Counted from the stretch's first letter, positions 17,686 to 27,810 are shown. The stretch: DNA of 64,000 nucleotides from Labilibacter sediminis (GCF_005877885.1 NZ_VCHY01000005.1:303875-367874); one strand, 5' to 3'. The notes: generated from the sequence alone by a model not told the origin. Made by a program: numbers and translations.

Positions 17686-18471
17686 TTAGTCGGCTACAGA
17701 ACTATACCCTCTAATAATACCTCTTTGCGAATTTTTTATAAATAAAATAATTTCATCGCGTTCTCTCGAAGCAGGCAACTCTGCCTCTATTTTGTCGATT
17801 GCATCTGAATTATTTAATCCGCTTTGATACAACACACGATAAATATTTTGTATTCCTGTTATTTGATCATTGGTAAAATTTCTTCGGCGCAAACCAATTG
17901 AGTTGATACCACTAAATGCTGTAGTATTTCTCACCTTAACAAATGGAGGAACATCTTTTCCTAACAAAGTACCACCCTGAATCATCACATGCGATCCAAT
18001 ATGAACAAACTGATGAACTGCACAAGCTCCACTTAAAATAGCAAAATCATCGATAATTACTTCTCCTGCAATCTGGGTTGCATTTCCAATAATCACATTA
18101 TCTTTTACTATTGCATCGTGAGCAATATGAACATAAGCCATAAGTAAACAGTTTTTACCTACCACAGTTTTACCTCTTGAGGCTGTTCCCCTGTTTACAG
18201 TAACACACTCTCTAATGGTTGTATTGTCACCAATAATTGCCACTGATTCTTCACCTGCAAACTTTAAATCCTGAGGAATAGCAGAAATAACTGCACCCGG
18301 AAATATGTTACAATTTTTACCAATTCTCGCACCTTCAAGAATGGTTACATTAGAACCAATTCTTGTTCCTTCTTCAATCACCACATTCTTATCGATTGTA
18401 ACAAAAGGCTCAATAACCACATTAGGAGCTATTTTTGCTTCAGGATGAATGTATGCCAATGGTTGTTTCAT
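17686..18471 (-). CDS. lpxA: Acyl-ACP--UDP-N-acetylglucosamine O-acyltransferase
   Basis: First step of lipid A synthesis: moves a 3-hydroxyacyl chain from ACP to UDP-GlcNAc. It is 261 aa and forms a left-handed parallel beta-helix of hexapeptide repeats (for example IAPNVVIEPFVTI, IGKNCNIFPGAVI). The catalytic His lies in AYVHIAHDAIV, and HQFVHIGSHVMIQGGT and the C-terminal helical RRRNFTNDQI segment are typical. Cytoplasmic trimer. It is the last gene after lpxD and lpxC-fabZ, but a 257-nt gap with a terminator-like fold separates it from lpxC-fabZ, so it may have its own promoter. Confidence 0.97.
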   Translation of the reverse strand: MKQPLAYIHPEAKIAPNVVIEPFVTIDKNVVIEEGTRIGSNVTILEGARIGKNCNIFPGAVISAIPQDLKFAGEESVAIIGDNTTIRECVTVNRGTASRGKTVVGKNCLLMAYVHIAHDAIVKDNVIIGNATQIAGEVIIDDFAILSGACAVHQFVHIGSHVMIQGGTLLGKDVPPFVKVRNTTAFSGINSIGLRRRNFTNDQITGIQNIYRVLYQSGLNNSDAIDKIEAELPASRERDEIILFIKNSQRGIIRGYSSVAD

Positions 18472-18511
18472 ATATTATTTTTTGCTTTATGTCGGTTTTA
18501 TACAAGCCATA

Positions 18512-18574
18512 ATCATCTTATATTAAGACCAATACAACTCCCCTTCCATCAACTATTAGTACTAATAAGATGAT
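18512..18574. repeat. Inverted repeat in the lpxA leader
   Basis: Arms ATCATCTTAT (18512-18521) and ATAAGATGAT (18565-18574) enclose 43 nt that include a smaller palindrome ATTAGTACTAAT. The position is 41-103 nt upstream of the lpxA start codon, so it would fold in the leader RNA or act as a DNA operator. Confidence 0.6.
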
Positions 18575-18622
18575 ATGGGTTTAAATTTTTCCGCTGCGAA
18601 AATAGTTTAAGTATCTTAATTA

Positions 18623-18710
18623 AAAAAATAAAACAGTGTTAATCACCACGCTAGCAACACGCAAGGTCGCTGATCATGCACTATAAACTCAAAAAATAAA
18701 TTAACACTAT
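18623..18710 (-). terminator. Terminator-like long-loop hairpin after lpxC-fabZ
   Basis: On the minus strand, AGTGTTAAT and ATTAACACT arms are separated by about 59 nt and followed by TTTTATTTTTTT. The loop contains a GC-richer stretch (GCGACCTTGCGTGTTGC). It could terminate the lpxD-lpxC/fabZ transcript or be an internal attenuator before lpxA. Confidence 0.55.
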
Positions 18711-18728
18711 TTTATAAACCACTAAAAT

Positions 18729-20129
18729 TTAGGCTTTATTACGGGCTATATTGGCCATAAATTCACCTTCTGCAACAACAGAATCTCCAACAAAGGCTGT
18801 TCCTTTCATATTGGCCACTCCTCTACGCATTGGTGTTACTAGGTCTAGCTTAAAAATTACGGTATCCCCAGGTACAACTTTTTTTCTGAACTTGATATTA
18901 TCCAACTTCATAAAATAAGTCGAATAATTTTCAGGATCTTCTACCTGTCCTAAAACAAAGATTCCTCCACATTGCGCCATAGCTTCTACCAATAACACAC
19001 CTGGCATTACAGGCTCGGTTGGGAAATGTCCCTGGAAGAAAGGCTCGTTTAAGGTCACATTTTTAATCCCTACAACAAAGTCCTCCTGTAAGTCAATTAC
19101 CTTATCTACTAATAAAAACGGATATCTGTGTGGTAATAAACCATGAATATCGTTGATATCGTAGATTGGTTCTTTATTTGGATCGTAAGCAGGAACAGCA
19201 GGTTTATTGGCCGTTCTTTTGATTTCCTGACGCATCATTTTTGCAAACTCTACATTTGACTGATGCCCAGGACGTGTAGCAATAATTTTTCCTTTAATCG
19301 GTAAGCCGGCTAAACATAAATCGCCAATTACATCTAACAATTTGTGTCGAGCAGGTTCGTTATGGTGTACTAATTCGAGATTATTTAAAATACCCATTGG
19401 TTTTACCTCGATACGCGGTTGATTAAATAAGTCTGCAAGCCTGTCTAACTCTTCCTGACTTACTTCTCTGTCCATAATAATAATGGCATTGTCTAAATCA
19501 CCCCCTTTAATTAGATTATGCTTCATTAGCATCTCTAACTCATGAAGAAAAACAAAAGTACGACAGTTACTCACCTCAGATTCAAAGTCATCAAGAGAAC
19601 CCAAAGTAGCAAACTGATTACCTAATAAAATGGAATTATCATATGAGATTAATGTATCCACACTGAAAGAGTCATCAGGAAGGGCAACTATCTTAATCCC
19701 TTTTTCAGCATCTTCATACACCATCTTTTCTTTCACTATAAAATACTTTCTTTCTGCAGCCTGATCTTCAGTTCCAACTTCTTTAATTGCTTCAACAAAG
19801 AATTTTGAACTACCATCTAAGATAGGAACCTCAGGTCCGTCTATCTCAATTAAACAGTTGTCCACACCACAACCCCTTAAGGCTGCCAAACAGTGCTCGA
19901 TAGTGCTTACAGAAGCTTCTTTCTTTTGTAACACAGTACCTCTTTCGGTAAACGAAACATTTTCGGCCAACGCCTCAATAATTGGTTCGCCTTCAAGATC
20001 TGTTCTCTTAAATTTAAATCCATGATTTTCAGGAGCCGGATTAAGTACCATGGTTACTTGTGCTCCTGTATGTAAACCTTTACCCTTTAAAGAGGTTTTT
20101 CCTGCTAATGTTTTTTGATTTTCTATCAT
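18729..20129 (-). CDS. lpxC/fabZ: Bifunctional LpxC deacetylase / FabZ dehydratase
   Basis: Natural fusion of two enzymes, 466 aa, typical of Bacteroidota. Residues 1 to about 310 are LpxC, the zinc UDP-3-O-acyl-GlcNAc deacetylase committing to lipid A: zinc ligands in VSTIEHCLAAL and in the HKLLDVIGDL segment. Residues about 320-466 are FabZ, the 3-hydroxyacyl-ACP dehydratase: LLPHRYPFLLVDKV carries the catalytic His, and GHFPTEPVMPGVLLVEAMAQ the catalytic Glu and helix. Fusing the two ties lipid A to fatty acid elongation, since both use 3-hydroxyacyl-ACP. It is 39 nt downstream of lpxD, same strand. Confidence 0.98.
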   Translation of the reverse strand: MIENQKTLAGKTSLKGKGLHTGAQVTMVLNPAPENHGFKFKRTDLEGEPIIEALAENVSFTERGTVLQKKEASVSTIEHCLAALRGCGVDNCLIEIDGPEVPILDGSSKFFVEAIKEVGTEDQAAERKYFIVKEKMVYEDAEKGIKIVALPDDSFSVDTLISYDNSILLGNQFATLGSLDDFESEVSNCRTFVFLHELEMLMKHNLIKGGDLDNAIIIMDREVSQEELDRLADLFNQPRIEVKPMGILNNLELVHHNEPARHKLLDVIGDLCLAGLPIKGKIIATRPGHQSNVEFAKMMRQEIKRTANKPAVPAYDPNKEPIYDINDIHGLLPHRYPFLLVDKVIDLQEDFVVGIKNVTLNEPFFQGHFPTEPVMPGVLLVEAMAQCGGIFVLGQVEDPENYSTYFMKLDNIKFRKKVVPGDTVIFKLDLVTPMRRGVANMKGTAFVGDSVVAEGEFMANIARNKA

Positions 20130-20168
20130 AACAAAGATATGTTTACCTTATGGTGATGTAAACAATTA

Positions 20169-21206
20169 TTATTCGCCTTTTAGTTTTTGAATCTCTTGTT
20201 TTAAGTCACGTACTTCTTTAGCCAAATCAGGCAGCTTTCTCAGGTTAACCCATGATCGCGCAAATGCATTGGCATCAAAAGCCGGAGTACCACGGTACGC
20301 AGCACCTTCTTGTTTTATATTTCCTGCAACTCCCGTATAAGCGCCCAGCTTCACTCCGTCGGCAATTTTAAGATGTCCTACCACACCAGAGTGTCCGCCA
20401 AACATACAGTTTTTACCAATAGTTGTTGAACCTGCAACACCTGACATAGCAGCAATTACAGTATTTTCACCAATTTCTGCGTTATGCGCAATTTGCACAA
20501 AGTTATCCAGCTTAACTCCTTTTTTAAGAATAGTTGATCCCATGGTTGCTCTGTCTAAGGCAGTATTTGCACCCAACTCACAATTATCTTCCACAACAAC
20601 ATTACCCACCTGAGGAATTTTAGTATACTCATTATTCTTATCCGGAGCAAAACCAAAACCATCAGATCCCACTACAGAACCAGCATGTAATATACAGTTA
20701 TTACCTATCACACAATCGTGATATATCTTAACTCCTGCATATAAGATACAGTTGTCTCCAATGGTTACATTATCACCTATATATGTATTTGGGTAGATAC
20801 TTACATTATTCCCGATTTTTACATTATCACCTATATAAGCGAAGGCTCCCAAGTAAGGAAAATCTCCAAGTGTTGCACTTTCTGATATGTAAGATGGCTG
20901 TTCTATTCCTGTTTTACGTGGCTTAGAATCTAAATACATTTGCATTAAACGCGCCACAGAATAGTATGCATCTTCTACCTGAATCATAGTAGCAGGCACC
21001 TCTTTATCTGGGACAAATGATTTATTTACTATAACAACTGAAGCTTCTGTTGTATATATATAAGGAACATACTTTGGGTTGGATAAAAAACTAATAGTTG
21101 AAGGCTTACCTTCTTCTATTTTTGAAATATTATTTACTATAACATCAGGGTTTCCAACAACAACACCGTCAATTAATTCTGCAATTTGCTTAGCCGAGAA
21201 TTCCAT
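20169..21206 (-). CDS. lpxD: UDP-3-O-(3-hydroxyacyl)glucosamine N-acyltransferase
   Basis: Third lipid A step: adds an N-linked 3-hydroxyacyl chain. It is 345 aa. The N-terminal uridine-binding domain (about 1-100, ISKIEEGKPSTISFLSNPKY) is followed by a hexapeptide beta-helix (about 105-310) with the catalytic His in DNFVQIAHNAEIGENTVIAA and GSDGFGFAPDK before it. A C-terminal helix with a leucine/lysine repeat (LAKEVRDLKQEIQKLKGE) forms the trimer tail. The order HD protein, lpxD, lpxC-fabZ, lpxA is common in Bacteroidota. Confidence 0.97.
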   Translation of the reverse strand: MEFSAKQIAELIDGVVVGNPDVIVNNISKIEEGKPSTISFLSNPKYVPYIYTTEASVVIVNKSFVPDKEVPATMIQVEDAYYSVARLMQMYLDSKPRKTGIEQPSYISESATLGDFPYLGAFAYIGDNVKIGNNVSIYPNTYIGDNVTIGDNCILYAGVKIYHDCVIGNNCILHAGSVVGSDGFGFAPDKNNEYTKIPQVGNVVVEDNCELGANTALDRATMGSTILKKGVKLDNFVQIAHNAEIGENTVIAAMSGVAGSTTIGKNCMFGGHSGVVGHLKIADGVKLGAYTGVAGNIKQEGAAYRGTPAFDANAFARSWVNLRKLPDLAKEVRDLKQEIQKLKGE

Positions 21207-21255
21207 TTATTTAAGTTTGCTGCAAATCTAATAATATTATCTTCTATAAAAAAAC

Positions 21256-22533
21256 TTACTCCAAGTTGGCTACCCAATTGCGTAAAGCTTTGGGATAGCA
21301 AAGCACATTCTTTTTAACATTCTTACTTAAAACCGATAAATTCAAGATATCAGATGCCTTTGAAACATCCTTAATCACACCCCCTGAAAACAAAATATTA
21401 ATATTTTCATCCGTTAAGCTATACGCATGATTTTCAATCACCTCCACACTAACAAAGTATGAAACTTCATCATTATTACTCAGTCCGTAGTCTTGCTTTA
21501 TTTTGCTTTTAATTTGCTTAATTTTCGATTTATCGAACGACTCTTTCTTAAGTTCAATATGTAATAAATCTCTATTTACTATAGCCCTGGATAATTCTGA
21601 AAGAATAAAATCATCATGGTGCGTCCAGACTTTTATTGCCGACATAATATCAGAATCATCTAATTGGGCAAATTTTTCTAACACTGCTTCATTTTCCGAA
21701 AAATCCTTAAAGGAAATGCTGTTTCTCAAAAAATATAATAAATGTGGTGCTGCAAAAACATCACTCCCATTGCAAATTAAAAACCTTGCACGCTTTAGAA
21801 CTTTCACCAACATCCTTTCAGCTACAATGGCTGTTTTATGTAAATAAACCTGCCAATACATTAAGCGCCGGGCAATTAAAAATTTCTCTATGGAATAAAT
21901 TCCTTTTGACTCCACTACCAACTGATCATTAAACACATGAAGCATCTTAATGATTCTATCCGATCCTATTACCCCTTCCGTAACACCAGAGTAAAAGCTA
22001 TCGCGTCGTAAATAATCCAATCGATCCATATCAAGCTGACTACTGACAAGCTGATGCAAAAACTTTTTGTAGTAATCATTTTTAAATATTTTAATGGCTA
22101 AATCAAGACGGCCATTAAATTCCTTATTCAATTGTTGCATAAACAAAAGGGATAAGTGCTCGTGTGACAACCTATCTACCACCGAATGCTCTAATGCATG
22201 AGAAAAAGGTCCATGCCCTATATCATGAAGTAAAATAGCTACATGAACCGCTTCTGATTCAGCTTCTGTAATATCAATACCTTTAGATTTTAAAACCGCA
22301 ACAGCAGAACTCATTAGGTGCATAGCTCCAACTGCATGCTGAAATCTGTTATGAGTAGCTCCCGGATAAACCAATGAAGTTAATCCCAACTGCTTTATAC
22401 CTCTTAATCGCTGAAAAAAGCGGTGTTGTAATATGTCATATATAAAATCATATGGGATTTTAATGAATCCATAAACCGGGTCATTAATAATCTTTAGCTT
22501 ATTAAAAGTGTTGCTATCTTTTACCATATCCAA
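21256..22533 (-). CDS. HD domain phosphohydrolase
   Basis: A 425-aa HD-superfamily protein of the dGTPase/YdhJ-like type. The metal-binding residues are visible in RFQHAVGAMHLM (His), HVAILLHDIGHGPFSHALEH (the HD pair plus GHGPFSH) and SSQLDMDRLDYLRRDS (the distal Asp). Members hydrolyse nucleoside triphosphates or phosphate monoesters; the substrate here is unknown. It precedes lpxD by 49 nt on the same strand, so it is probably the first gene of the lipid A operon, though no functional link to lipid A is established. Confidence 0.9.
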   Translation of the reverse strand: MDMVKDSNTFNKLKIINDPVYGFIKIPYDFIYDILQHRFFQRLRGIKQLGLTSLVYPGATHNRFQHAVGAMHLMSSAVAVLKSKGIDITEAESEAVHVAILLHDIGHGPFSHALEHSVVDRLSHEHLSLLFMQQLNKEFNGRLDLAIKIFKNDYYKKFLHQLVSSQLDMDRLDYLRRDSFYSGVTEGVIGSDRIIKMLHVFNDQLVVESKGIYSIEKFLIARRLMYWQVYLHKTAIVAERMLVKVLKRARFLICNGSDVFAAPHLLYFLRNSISFKDFSENEAVLEKFAQLDDSDIMSAIKVWTHHDDFILSELSRAIVNRDLLHIELKKESFDKSKIKQIKSKIKQDYGLSNNDEVSYFVSVEVIENHAYSLTDENINILFSGGVIKDVSKASDILNLSVLSKNVKKNVLCYPKALRNWVANLE

Positions 22534-22841
22534 ACTTAAATTCCATTGACGAATTGCAAGATATCATTTTTAATCTCAAAAACATGCTCTCTTTTATCAC
22601 CCTATGATTGATTGCTCAATGATATATATTTTTAAAGCATAACAAACAACTCTTAAGAACAAACAACATGCATCAACCTGGTAAAGTCCCGAATGCCTAT
22701 AACTTAAATCCTACCCTCTCCAACCCAGTTTTTACAAACACATGTTTTTTGTCAACATTAAAACATTTTTAACCTTCTCATTATATACCTGTCATTTTGA
22801 GACCTATTTTTGCATTAACAAAATAGAAATCAAACCAAACC
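22534..22841. other. Divergent promoter region, HD gene / rimP operon
   Basis: About 300 nt between divergent transcripts. A match to the Bacteroidota -7 box TAnnTTTG (TATTTTTG, 22805-22812) is about 30 nt before the leader ORF at 22842; I see no convincing -33 TTTG at the right distance. No other feature recognised. Confidence 0.5.
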
Positions 22842-22940
22842 ATGTTGGATATTAAAAGCAAAAAAGCTATCTTTGCACCGGATTTTAATAATAATGTATT
22901 AAAAATAGGGGGCCGGTGTCCCCTATTTTATTACCGTTAG
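22842..22940 (+). CDS. Possible leader peptide ORF upstream of rimP
   Basis: An ATG-started ORF of 32 codons (begins MLDIKSKKAIFAPDFNN, ends RCPLFYYR) stops at TAG 22938-22940, three bases before the rimP ATG. It contains the hairpin at 22902-22929. It has no similarity I recognise and no strong ribosome-binding site, so it may be chance; its placement within the leader of the rimP-nusA-infB operon and its abutting stop make translational coupling conceivable. Confidence 0.35.
   Translation: MLDIKSKKAIFAPDFNNNVLKIGGRCPLFYYR
22902..22929 (+). promoter_or_regulatory. Leader hairpin of the rimP-nusA-infB operon
   Basis: Perfect 10-bp stem AAAATAGGGG/CCCCTATTTT with loop GCCGGTGT, 14 nt before the rimP start and followed by ATTACC. 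The upstream neighbour is divergent, so this is not the end of another plus-strand gene. It looks like an attenuator or regulator site in the mRNA leader. Confidence 0.6.
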
Positions 22941-22943
22941 ACT

Positions 22944-23408
22944 ATGATTACCAAGGAACAGATACAAAATATTATACAAGAAAAAATTGAGAATGACGAC
23001 TGCTTTATCGTTGACTTAAAGGTTTCGGTTAATAATAAAATAACTGTTCTCATCGACAGTACGGACGGAATAAGCATTGATTATTGTATTCAAATAAGTC
23101 GTTTAATCGAAGGATCATTCGACAGAGATGAAGAAGACTTTGAACTTGAAGTTTCTACCCCTGGATTGGGACAGCCATTAAAGGTGTTAAACCAATACAA
23201 AAAAAACATTGGAAGAAACGTTGAAGTTACACCTTTTGAAACAGTACCTTTTAAAGGAACATTAAAGGAAGTAACAGAATCAGGTTTCATTGTTGAAGAA
23301 GAAAAAAAGGTTAAAATAGAAGGGCAGAAGAAAAAGGAATTAAAAGTATTTAATCATAATTACACTTTCGACGAAGTAAAATCGGTAAAAGTAATTGTTT
23401 CTTTTTAA
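22944..23408 (+). CDS. rimP: Ribosome maturation factor RimP
   Basis: A 154-aa 30S subunit assembly factor. The N-terminal alpha/beta domain includes VNNKITVLIDSTDGISIDYC and FELEVSTPGLGQPL (the conserved SPG-like loop). The C-terminal SH3-like barrel includes PFKGTLKEVTESGFIVEEEK. It is the first of three genes rimP-nusA-infB, the order found across bacteria, with 21 nt to nusA. Confidence 0.95.
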   Translation: MITKEQIQNIIQEKIENDDCFIVDLKVSVNNKITVLIDSTDGISIDYCIQISRLIEGSFDRDEEDFELEVSTPGLGQPLKVLNQYKKNIGRNVEVTPFETVPFKGTLKEVTESGFIVEEEKKVKIEGQKKKELKVFNHNYTFDEVKSVKVIVSF

Positions 23409-23429
23409 CAAGCTGGCAAATATAAAGTC

Positions 23430-24665
23430 ATGGAAAACATTAATTTAATTGATACTTTTTCAGAGTTTAAGGAACTTAAAAGCATTGATCGTGCGACAAT
23501 GATCAGGGTTTTGGAAGACTCTTTTAGAAGCGTACTTATTAAGCGTTTTGGTACAGATGAAAATTTCGACGTAATTATCAATACTGATAAGGGTGATTTT
23601 GAGATCTGGCGTAACCGCGAAATTGTAGAAGACGATGAGCTTGAAGACGACAATCTTCAAATTTCATTGACTGATGCAAAGAAAATTGATGCCGATTACG
23701 AACTTGGAGAAGAAGTAACCGATGAAGTTCGATTTCTTGACTTTGGACGACGTGCTATCTTAAGTCTTCGTCAGAACTTATCTGCTCGTATTTTAGAGTT
23801 AGAAAAAGATAATATATACCATAAGTATAAAGATCGCATTGGCGATATCATTACCGGAGAAGTATACCAGATCTGGAAAAGAGAAATCTTAATTCAGGAT
23901 GATGAAGGAAACGAGTTAATTTTGCCGAAAGCAGAACAAATTCCTTCTGACTTCTTTAGAAAAGGTGATAACGTACGTGCGGTTGTTGTTAAAGTAGAAA
24001 TACGAAATAACAATCCTCTTATTATAGTATCACGTACCTCACCAGTATTCTTAGAAAGACTTTTTGAGTTGGAGGTCCCTGAGATATTTGACGGACTTAT
24101 TACTATAAAAAAGATTGTTCGCGTACCAGGCGAAAGAGCAAAAGTAGCCGTAGAGTCATACGATGAACGCATTGATCCTGTTGGAGCATGTGTTGGTATG
24201 AAAGGATCCAGAATTCACGGTATCGTTCGTGAGTTACGTAACGAAAACATTGATGTAATCAATTACACAACCAATGTTCAGTTGTTTATTCAACGCGCCC
24301 TTAATCCTGCTAAAATCATTAGCACTAAACTTTTTGAAGACGACAAACGTGCGCAAGTATACCTTCGTCCGGAAGAAGTTAGCTTAGCCATTGGTAAAGG
24401 TGGATTAAACATTAAACTTGCAAGCCAGTTAACAGGATACGAGATTGATGTTTATCGCGATATGGAAGTAGACGACGAAGATGTTAGCTTAGATGAATTT
24501 ACTGACGAAATTGAAGGATGGATTCTTGATGAAATCAAAGCTATTGGTTGTGACACTGCTAAATCCGTTCTTGATTTATCTGTTGAAGATTTAGTAAAAA
24601 GAACAGACTTAGAAGAAGAGACCATCAAAGAAGTTATCAGAATATTAAGTGCAGAATTTGAATAA
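23430..24665 (+). CDS. nusA: Transcription termination/antitermination factor NusA
   Basis: A 411-aa RNA polymerase-binding factor controlling pausing, termination and antitermination. Order: N-terminal RNAP-binding domain (1 to about 125), S1 domain (about 130-200, GDIITGEVYQIWKREILIQ), KH1 (about 220-285, VGACVGMKGSRIHGIVREL) and KH2 (about 290-350, RPEEVSLAIGKGGLNIKLA). A short acidic C-terminal helix-hairpin-helix-like tail follows; it lacks the long acidic repeats of enterobacterial NusA. It sits between rimP and infB. Confidence 0.97.
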   Translation: MENINLIDTFSEFKELKSIDRATMIRVLEDSFRSVLIKRFGTDENFDVIINTDKGDFEIWRNREIVEDDELEDDNLQISLTDAKKIDADYELGEEVTDEVRFLDFGRRAILSLRQNLSARILELEKDNIYHKYKDRIGDIITGEVYQIWKREILIQDDEGNELILPKAEQIPSDFFRKGDNVRAVVVKVEIRNNNPLIIVSRTSPVFLERLFELEVPEIFDGLITIKKIVRVPGERAKVAVESYDERIDPVGACVGMKGSRIHGIVRELRNENIDVINYTTNVQLFIQRALNPAKIISTKLFEDDKRAQVYLRPEEVSLAIGKGGLNIKLASQLTGYEIDVYRDMEVDDEDVSLDEFTDEIEGWILDEIKAIGCDTAKSVLDLSVEDLVKRTDLEEETIKEVIRILSAEFE

Positions 24666-24737
24666 TAGAATTTTAATTCTTCTGCATTTAAATATTAGAA
24701 CAATAAGCATTAATAGAGAAAATCATTAATTCCCAAT

Positions 24738-27700
24738 ATGGCAGTTGGTAAAACAAATAGACTAAGTAAAGTAGCCCGAGAGTTTAATGTCGGAATTCAC
24801 ACTATTGTAGAATTTCTTCAGAAAAAAGGGTTTGATGTTGCAGAAAATCCGAACACCAAAGTATCGGAAGAAATGTATCACCACATTGAGAGTGAATACA
24901 ACACTGACCTTAACGTACGTAAAAAGTCGGAAGCGCTTAGTAAGCAGAAACCTCCTAAAGAGACTGTATCTATAGAAGATATTCGTTCTGACCTTGCAAA
25001 ACCTTCAACTGAAGAAAAGAAGGTTAAAGAAGAACCTAAAGTTGAAAAGGTAGCTGCTCCAAAAACAGAGGAACCAAAAGTTCTTGGCAAGATCGATCTT
25101 GATAGCTTATCAGGAAAGAAGAAGAAAGCTGAACCTAAAAAGGAAGAAGCGCCTAAAAAAGTTGAAGCAAAAAAAGAAGAGCCTGCACCTGCAGAAAAAC
25201 CTGTAGAAAAGGAAAAACCACAGGCTGCTAAAAAAGAAAAAGCACCAACTGAAACTCCTCACATACCAACTGCCAGAAAAAGTGTTGAGGAACCTAAAGT
25301 GGTTGGCAAGATTGATATTAATGCTATCAACAAACCACAAAAAAAGGCAACTCCGGCACCAAAGGCAGAGAAAGCCACTACTAGTACCGAGAATAAGAAA
25401 GCCGAAGTGACTTCGAAAAAAGAAGATAAAAAACAGGTTGTTGAAGCAGATAAGAAAACTGCTAAAACCACTGATCAAAGTGCTAAACCTGCTGAATCTC
25501 CAAAAGAGACTAAAGGGGAAGCTACTCCTGATTCTGAAGGAAATAAGGTTTTTAAACCAACTCAGGTTAAAAAACTTTCAGGACCAACTGTTATTGGAAA
25601 AATTGATCTTCCAACCAGTCCTGCAAAATCGGAAAGTAATGCCGATAAGAAAAAGAAAAAACGTAAGCGAATCCGTAAGGATAAAGAACGCGTTAATATA
25701 AACGAGAAACCGAACCAACAACAAGGTGCAGGCGGGCAAGGCGGCCAACAAAAAGGCGGGCAACGTCAACGTCCTCAAGGCGGACCTGGAGGACAAGGCG
25801 GTCAGCAAAGAGGTGGTCAACGTCCTCAACATGGCGGACCTAAAAGAGGAAAACCAGCACAACGTCGTCCGGTTAAAGCTGAAATTAGCGAGGAAGACGT
25901 ACAAAAGCAAATTAAGGACACTTTGGCAAGGTTAACTGCCAGCAAAGGTAAGTCTAAAGCCTCTCGTCATCGTAGAGATAAACGTGAAGCCGTGAGTATG
26001 CGCCAAATGGCAGAAGCAGAAAAGGCAAATCTTGAAAGAAACATTATTCAGGTAACAGAATTTGTTACAGTAGCTGAGTTAGCTACCATGATGAATGTTC
26101 AGGTAAACCAAATTATTGCCTCATGTATGAGCCTTGGTTTATTTGTATCTATCAACCAACGTTTAGATGCTGAAACCATTACATTGGTAGCAGAAGAGTT
26201 TGAACACAAAGTTGAATTCATTAGTGTTGAAGTTGCTGCAGCTATTGAAGAGGAAGAAGAATATGATGAAGAATTAATGGTTGAACGTTCCCCTATTGTA
26301 ACTGTTATGGGACACGTAGACCACGGTAAAACATCATTACTTGACCATATTCGTAACGCTAACGTAATACAAGGCGAAGCCGGAGGTATTACCCAGCATA
26401 TTGGTGCTTACTCAGTAACCCTTGATTCAGGAAGAAAAATTACTTTCCTAGATACTCCGGGTCACGAAGCGTTTACTGCGATGCGTGCTCGTGGTGCTCA
26501 GGTTACCGATATTGCAATTATTATTGTTGCAGCTGATGATAACGTGATGCCTCAAACAATTGAGGCTATTAACCATGCTTCTGCAGCTGGTGTACCAATT
26601 GTATTTGCCATTAACAAAATAGATAAACCAGGGGCTAATCCTGATAAAATTAAGGAAGAATTAGCCAATATGAACTACCTGGTTGAAGATTGGGGTGGTA
26701 AATACCAATGTCAGGAGATATCTGCTAAAAATGGTATTAACATTGACGATCTTCTTGAAAAAGTATTATTAGAAGCTGATTTACTAGAACTTAAAGCTGT
26801 TAAAGAAAAGAGAGCTGTTGGTTCCGTAATTGAATCAGAGTTAGATAAAGGTAGAGGTTATGTTACTACTGTTCTTGTGCAATCAGGAACGCTTAGAGTA
26901 GGAGATTTCCTTTTAGCTGGAAACTACACCGGACACGTAAAAGCGATGTTTAATGAGCGTAACCAAAAAGTAACTGAAGCCGGACCTTCGGATCCTGTTT
27001 TACTTCTTGGTTTAAATGGTGCAGCCCAGGCCGGTGAGAAAATTAACGCCATGGAGTCTGAGCGTGAGGCTAAAGAAATTGCCAACAAACGTACTCAACT
27101 TCAGCGTGAGCAAGGAATGAGAACCAAAAAGCATATTACACTTGATGAAATTGGTCGTCGTATTGCAATTGGTAACTTCCAAGAGTTGAATGTGATTGTG
27201 AAAGGTGATGTGGATGGTTCTATTGAAGCACTTTCTGACTCATTAATTAAACTTTCTACCGACGAAATTCAGGTAAATGTAATTCACAAAGCTGTAGGGC
27301 AAATTTCCGAGTCTGATATTATGCTTGCAACAGCATCCAATGCTATTGTAATAGGATTCCAGGTAAGACCATCTATGGCTGCCCGTAAGATTGCAGAGAA
27401 AGAGGAAATAGATATTCGTCTATATTCTATCATCTACGATGCTATTGAAGAGCTTAAATCCGCTATGGAAGGAATGCTTTCCCCTGAAATTAAGGAACAG
27501 GTTATTGCTACCCTTGAAGTACGCGAAACATTTAAGATCAGTAAGGTGGGAACAATTGCCGGATGTATGGTTAAAGAAGGTAAAATTAAGCGTAATTCGA
27601 AAGTCCGCTTAATTAGAGAAGGTATTGTAATCTACACAGGAGATCTTGGAGCTCTTAAGCGTTACAAAGATGATGTTAAAGAGGTTGCTTCAGGTTACGA

Positions 27701-27791
27701 ATGTGGTGTTAGCATTACCAACTATAACGACATTAAAGTTGGTGACTTTATTGAGGGCTTTGAAGAGGTTGAAGTATCACGTAAACTATAA
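24738..27791 (+). CDS. infB: Translation initiation factor IF-2
   Basis: A 1017-aa GTPase that places initiator tRNA on the 30S subunit. An N-terminal IF2N helical domain (1-60, [20 protein letters not shown]) is followed by a long charged, Lys/Glu/Pro-rich linker (about 70-420) holding three repeats of a PKVxGKIDL-type motif (near residues 114, 188 and 283) and a Gly/Gln-rich tract. Next come a second IF2N-like segment (about 440-500), the G domain (GHVDHGKTS near 525, [19 protein letters not shown]), domain II, and C-terminal domains with the fMet-tRNA-binding C2 module. About 100 aa longer than enterobacterial IF-2 because of the linker. A terminator follows. Confidence 0.98.
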   Translation: MAVGKTNRLSKVAREFNVGIHTIVEFLQKKGFDVAENPNTKVSEEMYHHIESEYNTDLNVRKKSEALSKQKPPKETVSIEDIRSDLAKPSTEEKKVKEEPKVEKVAAPKTEEPKVLGKIDLDSLSGKKKKAEPKKEEAPKKVEAKKEEPAPAEKPVEKEKPQAAKKEKAPTETPHIPTARKSVEEPKVVGKIDINAINKPQKKATPAPKAEKATTSTENKKAEVTSKKEDKKQVVEADKKTAKTTDQSAKPAESPKETKGEATPDSEGNKVFKPTQVKKLSGPTVIGKIDLPTSPAKSESNADKKKKKRKRIRKDKERVNINEKPNQQQGAGGQGGQQKGGQRQRPQGGPGGQGGQQRGGQRPQHGGPKRGKPAQRRPVKAEISEEDVQKQIKDTLARLTASKGKSKASRHRRDKREAVSMRQMAEAEKANLERNIIQVTEFVTVAELATMMNVQVNQIIASCMSLGLFVSINQRLDAETITLVAEEFEHKVEFISVEVAAAIEEEEEYDEELMVERSPIVTVMGHVDHGKTSLLDHIRNANVIQGEAGGITQHIGAYSVTLDSGRKITFLDTPGHEAFTAMRARGAQVTDIAIIIVAADDNVMPQTIEAINHASAAGVPIVFAINKIDKPGANPDKIKEELANMNYLVEDWGGKYQCQEISAKNGINIDDLLEKVLLEADLLELKAVKEKRAVGSVIESELDKGRGYVTTVLVQSGTLRVGDFLLAGNYTGHVKAMFNERNQKVTEAGPSDPVLLLGLNGAAQAGEKINAMESEREAKEIANKRTQLQREQGMRTKKHITLDEIGRRIAIGNFQELNVIVKGDVDGSIEALSDSLIKLSTDEIQVNVIHKAVGQISESDIMLATASNAIVIGFQVRPSMAARKIAEKEEIDIRLYSIIYDAIEELKSAMEGMLSPEIKEQVIATLEVRETFKISKVGTIAGCMVKEGKIKRNSKVRLIREGIVIYTGDLGALKRYKDDVKEVASGYECGVSITNYNDIKVGDFIEGFEEVEVSRKL

Positions 27792-27810
27792 GACTAAAAT
27801 AATTTTACAA

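Noticed and set aside
25110..25910. Long antisense and alternative-frame open frames over the infB linker
   Set aside because: They are Phe/Ser-rich or Lys-rich shadows caused by the Lys/Glu/Pro-rich coding strand.
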